Shown here piece by piece: positions 60,708-64,000 of a stretch of 64,000 nt of DNA. The translations under genes and the position numbers were made by a program. Under the pieces are notes generated by a model. That model was given only the letters and a program-made list of their open reading frames with translations, ran no database searches and had not been told where the DNA came from. Source of the DNA: JAXLWB01 sp046328715 (GTDB taxonomy: Bacteria > Chloroflexota > Anaerolineae > Caldilineales > Caldilineaceae); the NCBI GenBank assembly GCA_046328715.1, contig JAXLWB010000053.1, forward strand, positions 1 to 64,000. The letters run 5' to 3'. Each line of letters opens with the position of its first letter. Within the stretch, counting starts at the first letter, position 1.

Positions 60708-60748
60708 TTGTGGATGGTGGATAGTCTTATGCTATCCACCATCCACAA
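60708..60748. repeat. Perfect quasi-repeat palindrome
   Basis: TTGTGGATGGTGGATAG (60708-60724) and its exact inverse (60732-60748) form a 17-bp stem with a 7-nt loop; GTGGATG/GTGGATA is the 7-nt unit. It lies upstream of the gene remnant on the minus strand. Confidence 0.85.
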
Positions 60749-60890
60749 AACTTACTCTGTTTGTATGACTCTTTCGCCCTCAAAGAATTCAGGCCTGGGT
60801 GCAGCGAAGGAGTTCACCAAAAGTGGTGAAGAATCCTTTTTCATTTGACAAAAACAGGTGAACCGCGAGGGCGTTAATGATTGCCGTTTT

Positions 60891-60934
60891 GTTGGCGCAC
60901 TCCCTACACACGTATAAGGAGCGTGGATTGAAAC
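60891..60934. CRISPR. Single CRISPR-repeat-like relic
   Basis: The plus strand ends GGAGCGTGGATTGAAAC, matching the conserved 3' end (GTGGATTGAAAC) of many type I CRISPR repeats, and CTCC...GGAG gives a stem as in type I-C repeats. Only one copy is present, no spacer-repeat array follows and no cas gene is in the window, so this is at most a decayed remnant. Confidence 0.35.
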
Positions 60935-60979
60935 ACATAAGGCACTTTCCGCGAAAGTTACATGGCATGGTTGATTTTA

Positions 60980-63900
60980 TCAGCGAAGCACCAGTGGCAG
61001 GAACTGCTGGTGCTTGCTAGCGACCGCAACGACTTGAAAACTACGTTCTACTGCCAGTGCTGGTGCAAACTGCCCATCTCCCGACTGTTGGGCAACCAAC
61101 GTACAACTCCCCAGCGCGCTCAGCGAAACGATCCACCCCTGCCTGCTCTCTTTCACTATGCAGACACTTGGTGTCTTGCTGATCACTTGAACCCGCAGCC
61201 CAGAGGACGCCACTACATCCAAGAGTAAGGGCGCGCCGCCAACTATCTGATTTGCCAAGATCGGCATGCTAAGCGACTGACTGCGCCGCGGCAACACTAC
61301 CAACTCGCCTGACGATCCGCCACCTGGTGCTGGGTTGATCACCTGAACTACGCCGCCACTGTTTAACTCGGCCTCGCTCACCACCAGGTTGATCTGCGTG
61401 GCATCGACCACGCTGGCCACCCGACTCTGTTTGTTGAAGAAGGTCTGCGCACCGTTCATCAGATTCTCCCCATAGAGCGAGAGCAGCCACTGCCCGCCAT
61501 TCAATTCTGCCGAAGCGTTATAGAGGAGAGGCAAGGGATTGTCACCTGGCTTGAGCACGCGGAACGCCGCCGGGATCGATAGCCCGGCTCCCTCGTTGTA
61601 AACCGTGATCGCAGCCTCACTGGCACTGGCGAGATCGCTCTTTGCAATCGTCGCCAGCAGCGTGTTAGCGTTGACGACCGTGGTCGGCCGCGGCTCGCCA
61701 TTCCACAACAAAACGGAGCGCACATCCAACCGATCGACAAAGTTAGCTCCGCTAATGGTGAGTTGCAACTCCTCGCTGCCAGCCGTAATAGCTACAGGCT
61801 CTATTGTTTGAATGGATGGCAAGGTCACCTCTCCCGCCGCGACACTTTCAAAACGGAAGATTGCCGAGGTCGGTGCGACAAGTGTGGCATTGAGCCCGGC
61901 CGCCACTATCTCGGCGCTAGGTCGATTGACCACCGTGATTGCCAGTGGTCCCGGCTCGCTCACCGCACCAGGGGCTAGGATCGCTACTAGCGTCGTGGCG
62001 TTGACAAAGGTGGTGGGCAAGGGCGAAGCGTTGAGTTGGAGTTGCGACTGGGCAGTAAAGTTGGCTCCTTTCACCAACAGCGATGTCTCCTCGCTCAACG
62101 TGGCAACCAACGCCGCCGGATTTATGCTCTCAATCGAGGGCGTTGGCAATTGGTCGGGCGTTGTGATGGTAAACTGGCGAGCGGCTGAATCGTCACCACC
62201 CGGTTGAGAGGTGCGTACCTGTACGTTGATCACTCCAGCATTGGCAAGCTGCCCAGCAGAGATCAGCGCTTTTAAGTGCCAGCCATCGACAAATGTCGTG
62301 GGCAGGGGTGTCCCATTCCAAATAACCTGTGAATCAGGGTAGAAGTTGCGCCCGTTGACAGTGAGGATCAAATCGCCGCTATTGACCTGCGCCGATGCGG
62401 GGGAGATGGTTGCCAGCGTTGGTTGTTTGCGCAGGCTGGCAAAGCTCTGAATACCCTGACCTTGGCGCAATGCCACATAAACATCACGATCATCGGGGCT
62501 GCTGGCGATGCGCACAGGCATGTCGAAGTTGGCTCCAGTGTTGGCAATGTTGTGGCTCTCAACAAAGGTCACTTCGCCGGTCTTGACATTGCGGGCGTAG
62601 ACCTGCAAAGCATCGCCCTCGTAGAGGCTCAGCAACAGCCGCTCACCCGCCGGGTCGTGGCTGATCAGTGTGGCGAAGGCACCGTTGAGATTGGGAACGG
62701 TTTGCACCAGTTGCAGGCTGCCATCACTATCGGAGCGAGCAAAGACATTCAGTGCATCATCGACATAGCTTGGCACATAAAGAAACTTGCCATCAGCACT
62801 GATGCTCATGTTGCCAGGAAAGCGCAAGGTCGTCAACCCCTCTTTCTCATCCTCGTAGCTGCGCCTATAGCGCAGGCTACCATCTTCGCTGCGCGCAAAG
62901 ACGTTGATGGTGTTGGCTTGGCGGGCTGAGATGTATAGATGCTTGCCATCTGGGCTGACGATCACATCCCCGGCTCCTGCCAATACCGGCCCACCGTTGA
63001 TCGTGTTGGTAAAGCTCTGCGCTGGATAGAATTTGGCTGGGTCATTGGGGTTGCGTTGCAACACAGTCAACGTTCCATCCATTGCAGCGGCTACATAGAG
63101 TTGCTGATCATCCGGGCTGACCGCTAGAGCAAAAGCACCATCCATCACCCCCACGTAACAAGGGACCGGTTTGCCATTGGTATCTAAGCAAACGGTGATG
63201 GTGTTCTTGGTGATCACTTGCGACTGGCTGAGCGAACCATCCGTGGCGCGGTTCATGATTACCACACCATCCCCCGCCGCACTGGCAAAGAAAACCTGTT
63301 TGCCGTCGCGGCTGAACTCGATATCCATAATCTCATCCATCCCCGCGGGTAAGGCAATTGGCGGCTGTTTGACTAAGTCGCCAGTCGTCGTGTTGCGCAC
63401 AAAGGAACGCACACCATTATCGCCAAAGTGCCCACCCAAAAGCTGCGTTCCGTCTGGGCTGACGGCTACCGACCAGAAGGGAATGCCTGGCGCATCGAAG
63501 AGGTATTCACCCGCGCTCAATTTGGTTGCTTCTGGCTGATAGACCCCAGCGCAGGCGAAGTTGTAGGTCAGCGTCGGAGTGCGCGGATCGTTGCTTTGCA
63601 GTGTCAACGTCTCCTGAAATAGACCCTCGCCGGGCGGTGTGCAAGTGGCGGTAAAGGTTGCTTGTTCGCCGTGGGCCAAGGTAATGGGAGCCAGCGCCTC
63701 TGCCCCGGCTGCCATTACCAGATTTTTCTTGGTTGCGCTGATCTGAATCGCCCCATTGCTGGTCTGGCTGCTCTGTGCCGTCATGTTGACAGGTTGCTGG
63801 CCGCGCCCGGTGATGGTAAAGGACGATTGCGACGAGCCGCCCGGTGGTGTGTCGCCCATCGACGTTGGGCCGGATGGCTGGCTGGGCGAGGCGTGGGCGT

Positions 63901-64000
63901 TGACTGGGTCGGGCTGAACACAGTGTAGCACATACTTGACCAGTGGTTTGTCTTTCAGGTCGGTGTAGAGGCTGAGGTAGGTATAGTAGTCCCCGGGCGA
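60980..64000 (-). CDS. Beta-propeller (YVTN/lactonase-like) protein with four IPT/TIG repeats, 5' partial
   Basis: The frame is open to base 64000 on the minus strand, so the start lies outside the window; at least 1006 residues are present. Near the window edge a short Pro/Ser-rich linker leads to an Ig-like part (FTATCTPPGEGLFQETLTLQ). Then comes a seven-bladed YVTN/6-phosphogluconolactonase-like propeller with repeated SPDG/SPDD and LYV/LYI words (AVSPDGTQLLGGH; VSPDGKHLYISARQANTI; ISADGKFLYVPSYVDDALNVFARS). After it come four IPT/TIG-like repeats, each with a version of NG.PLPTTFV....L.A.I. The C-terminus ends QFLPLVLR. It is probably an extracellular adhesive or binding protein. Confidence 0.85.
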   Translation of the reverse strand, partial: SPGDYYTYLSLYTDLKDKPLVKYVLHCVQPDPVNAHASPSQPSGPTSMGDTPPGGSSQSSFTITGRGQQPVNMTAQSSQTSNGAIQISATKKNLVMAAGAEALAPITLAHGEQATFTATCTPPGEGLFQETLTLQSNDPRTPTLTYNFACAGVYQPEATKLSAGEYLFDAPGIPFWSVAVSPDGTQLLGGHFGDNGVRSFVRNTTTGDLVKQPPIALPAGMDEIMDIEFSRDGKQVFFASAAGDGVVIMNRATDGSLSQSQVITKNTITVCLDTNGKPVPCYVGVMDGAFALAVSPDDQQLYVAAAMDGTLTVLQRNPNDPAKFYPAQSFTNTINGGPVLAGAGDVIVSPDGKHLYISARQANTINVFARSEDGSLRYRRSYEDEKEGLTTLRFPGNMSISADGKFLYVPSYVDDALNVFARSDSDGSLQLVQTVPNLNGAFATLISHDPAGERLLLSLYEGDALQVYARNVKTGEVTFVESHNIANTGANFDMPVRIASSPDDRDVYVALRQGQGIQSFASLRKQPTLATISPASAQVNSGDLILTVNGRNFYPDSQVIWNGTPLPTTFVDGWHLKALISAGQLANAGVINVQVRTSQPGGDDSAARQFTITTPDQLPTPSIESINPAALVATLSEETSLLVKGANFTAQSQLQLNASPLPTTFVNATTLVAILAPGAVSEPGPLAITVVNRPSAEIVAAGLNATLVAPTSAIFRFESVAAGEVTLPSIQTIEPVAITAGSEELQLTISGANFVDRLDVRSVLLWNGEPRPTTVVNANTLLATIAKSDLASASEAAITVYNEGAGLSIPAAFRVLKPGDNPLPLLYNASAELNGGQWLLSLYGENLMNGAQTFFNKQSRVASVVDATQINLVVSEAELNSGGVVQVINPAPGGGSSGELVVLPRRSQSLSMPILANQIVGGAPLLLDVVASSGLRVQVISKTPSVCIVKESRQGWIVSLSALGSCTLVAQQSGDGQFAPALAVERSFQVVAVASKHQQFLPLVLR

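Larger units (their letters stand above)
60476..60979. other. 504-bp gap with gene remnant, palindrome and CRISPR-like relic
   Basis: No intact gene is supported. From left to right it holds a likely C-terminal gene remnant (60505-60654), a perfect 17-bp palindrome (60708-60748) and a single CRISPR-repeat-like sequence (60891-60934). The mixture looks like a site of gene loss. Confidence 0.55.

Overview
The window most probably comes from a Chloroflexota bacterium (Anaerolineae/Caldilineae-like). This is inferred from gene content, not from a marker gene. Lipoproteins and secreted proteins carry long Pro/Thr linkers (PTPTATPT type), there are PrsW, DUF58, DUF3105 and DUF3592 proteins, Ser/Thr kinases with beta-propeller tails, and no outer-membrane assembly or LPS genes. 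No rRNA, tRNA, prophage or intact insertion sequence was seen.

Layout. 1-4990 (+): a triple peptidoglycan-recognition protein (5' end outside the window), an AAA-type ATPase and an SPFH/band 7 membrane protein in one operon, then scpA. 5637-8459 (+): a quinol oxidising module of Rieske protein, a b6-type fused cytochrome b and a haem lipoprotein of the ethylbenzene-dehydrogenase-gamma type, closed by a strong terminator. 8663-11549 (-): PHP phosphoesterase, PrsW protease and an anchored surface protein. 11771-20614: DUF58 plus transglutaminase pair, an ECF sigma factor, and a divergent pair of FHA/winged-helix regulator and Ser/Thr kinase. 20844-27535: lipoproteins, a dihydroorotate-dehydrogenase-like protein, a radical SAM/HhH protein, D-aminoacyl-tRNA deacylase, and a 2-hydroxyacid dehydrogenase with an unknown partner. 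27603-32121 (-): a flotillin-like protein, a zinc-ribbon protein, a TPR protein and an inositol-monophosphatase-family enzyme. 32549-36635 (+): a ten-Asp-box VPS10/BNR propeller, a Rieske ferredoxin and a coupled Cys-rich unknown. 36640-41592 (-): Tat-exported glycosidase-like protein, PhyH dioxygenase and two MFS transporters. 41985-45403 (+): an unknown, a lone receiver domain and typA. 45467-50678 (-): polyamine-type binding protein, aminotransferase, two paralogous unknowns and three small membrane proteins. 50808-64000 (-): alpha-2-macroglobulin and penicillin-binding protein 1C, a lipoprotein, a gene remnant, a CRISPR-repeat-like relic and a propeller/IPT surface protein cut by the window edge.

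The signal that the genes do not explain is in the gaps. At least fourteen intergenic inverted repeats have unrelated sequences but one design: arms built of degenerate 7-8-nt quasi-repeats, usually within about 40 nt of a stop codon. One lies between two divergent promoters, one supplies the stop codon of dtd, and two such tracts sit in frame inside pbpC. This suggests an invasive repeat class rather than simple terminators. A second, smaller palindromic family (GTAGGTGCGG type) has three copies.
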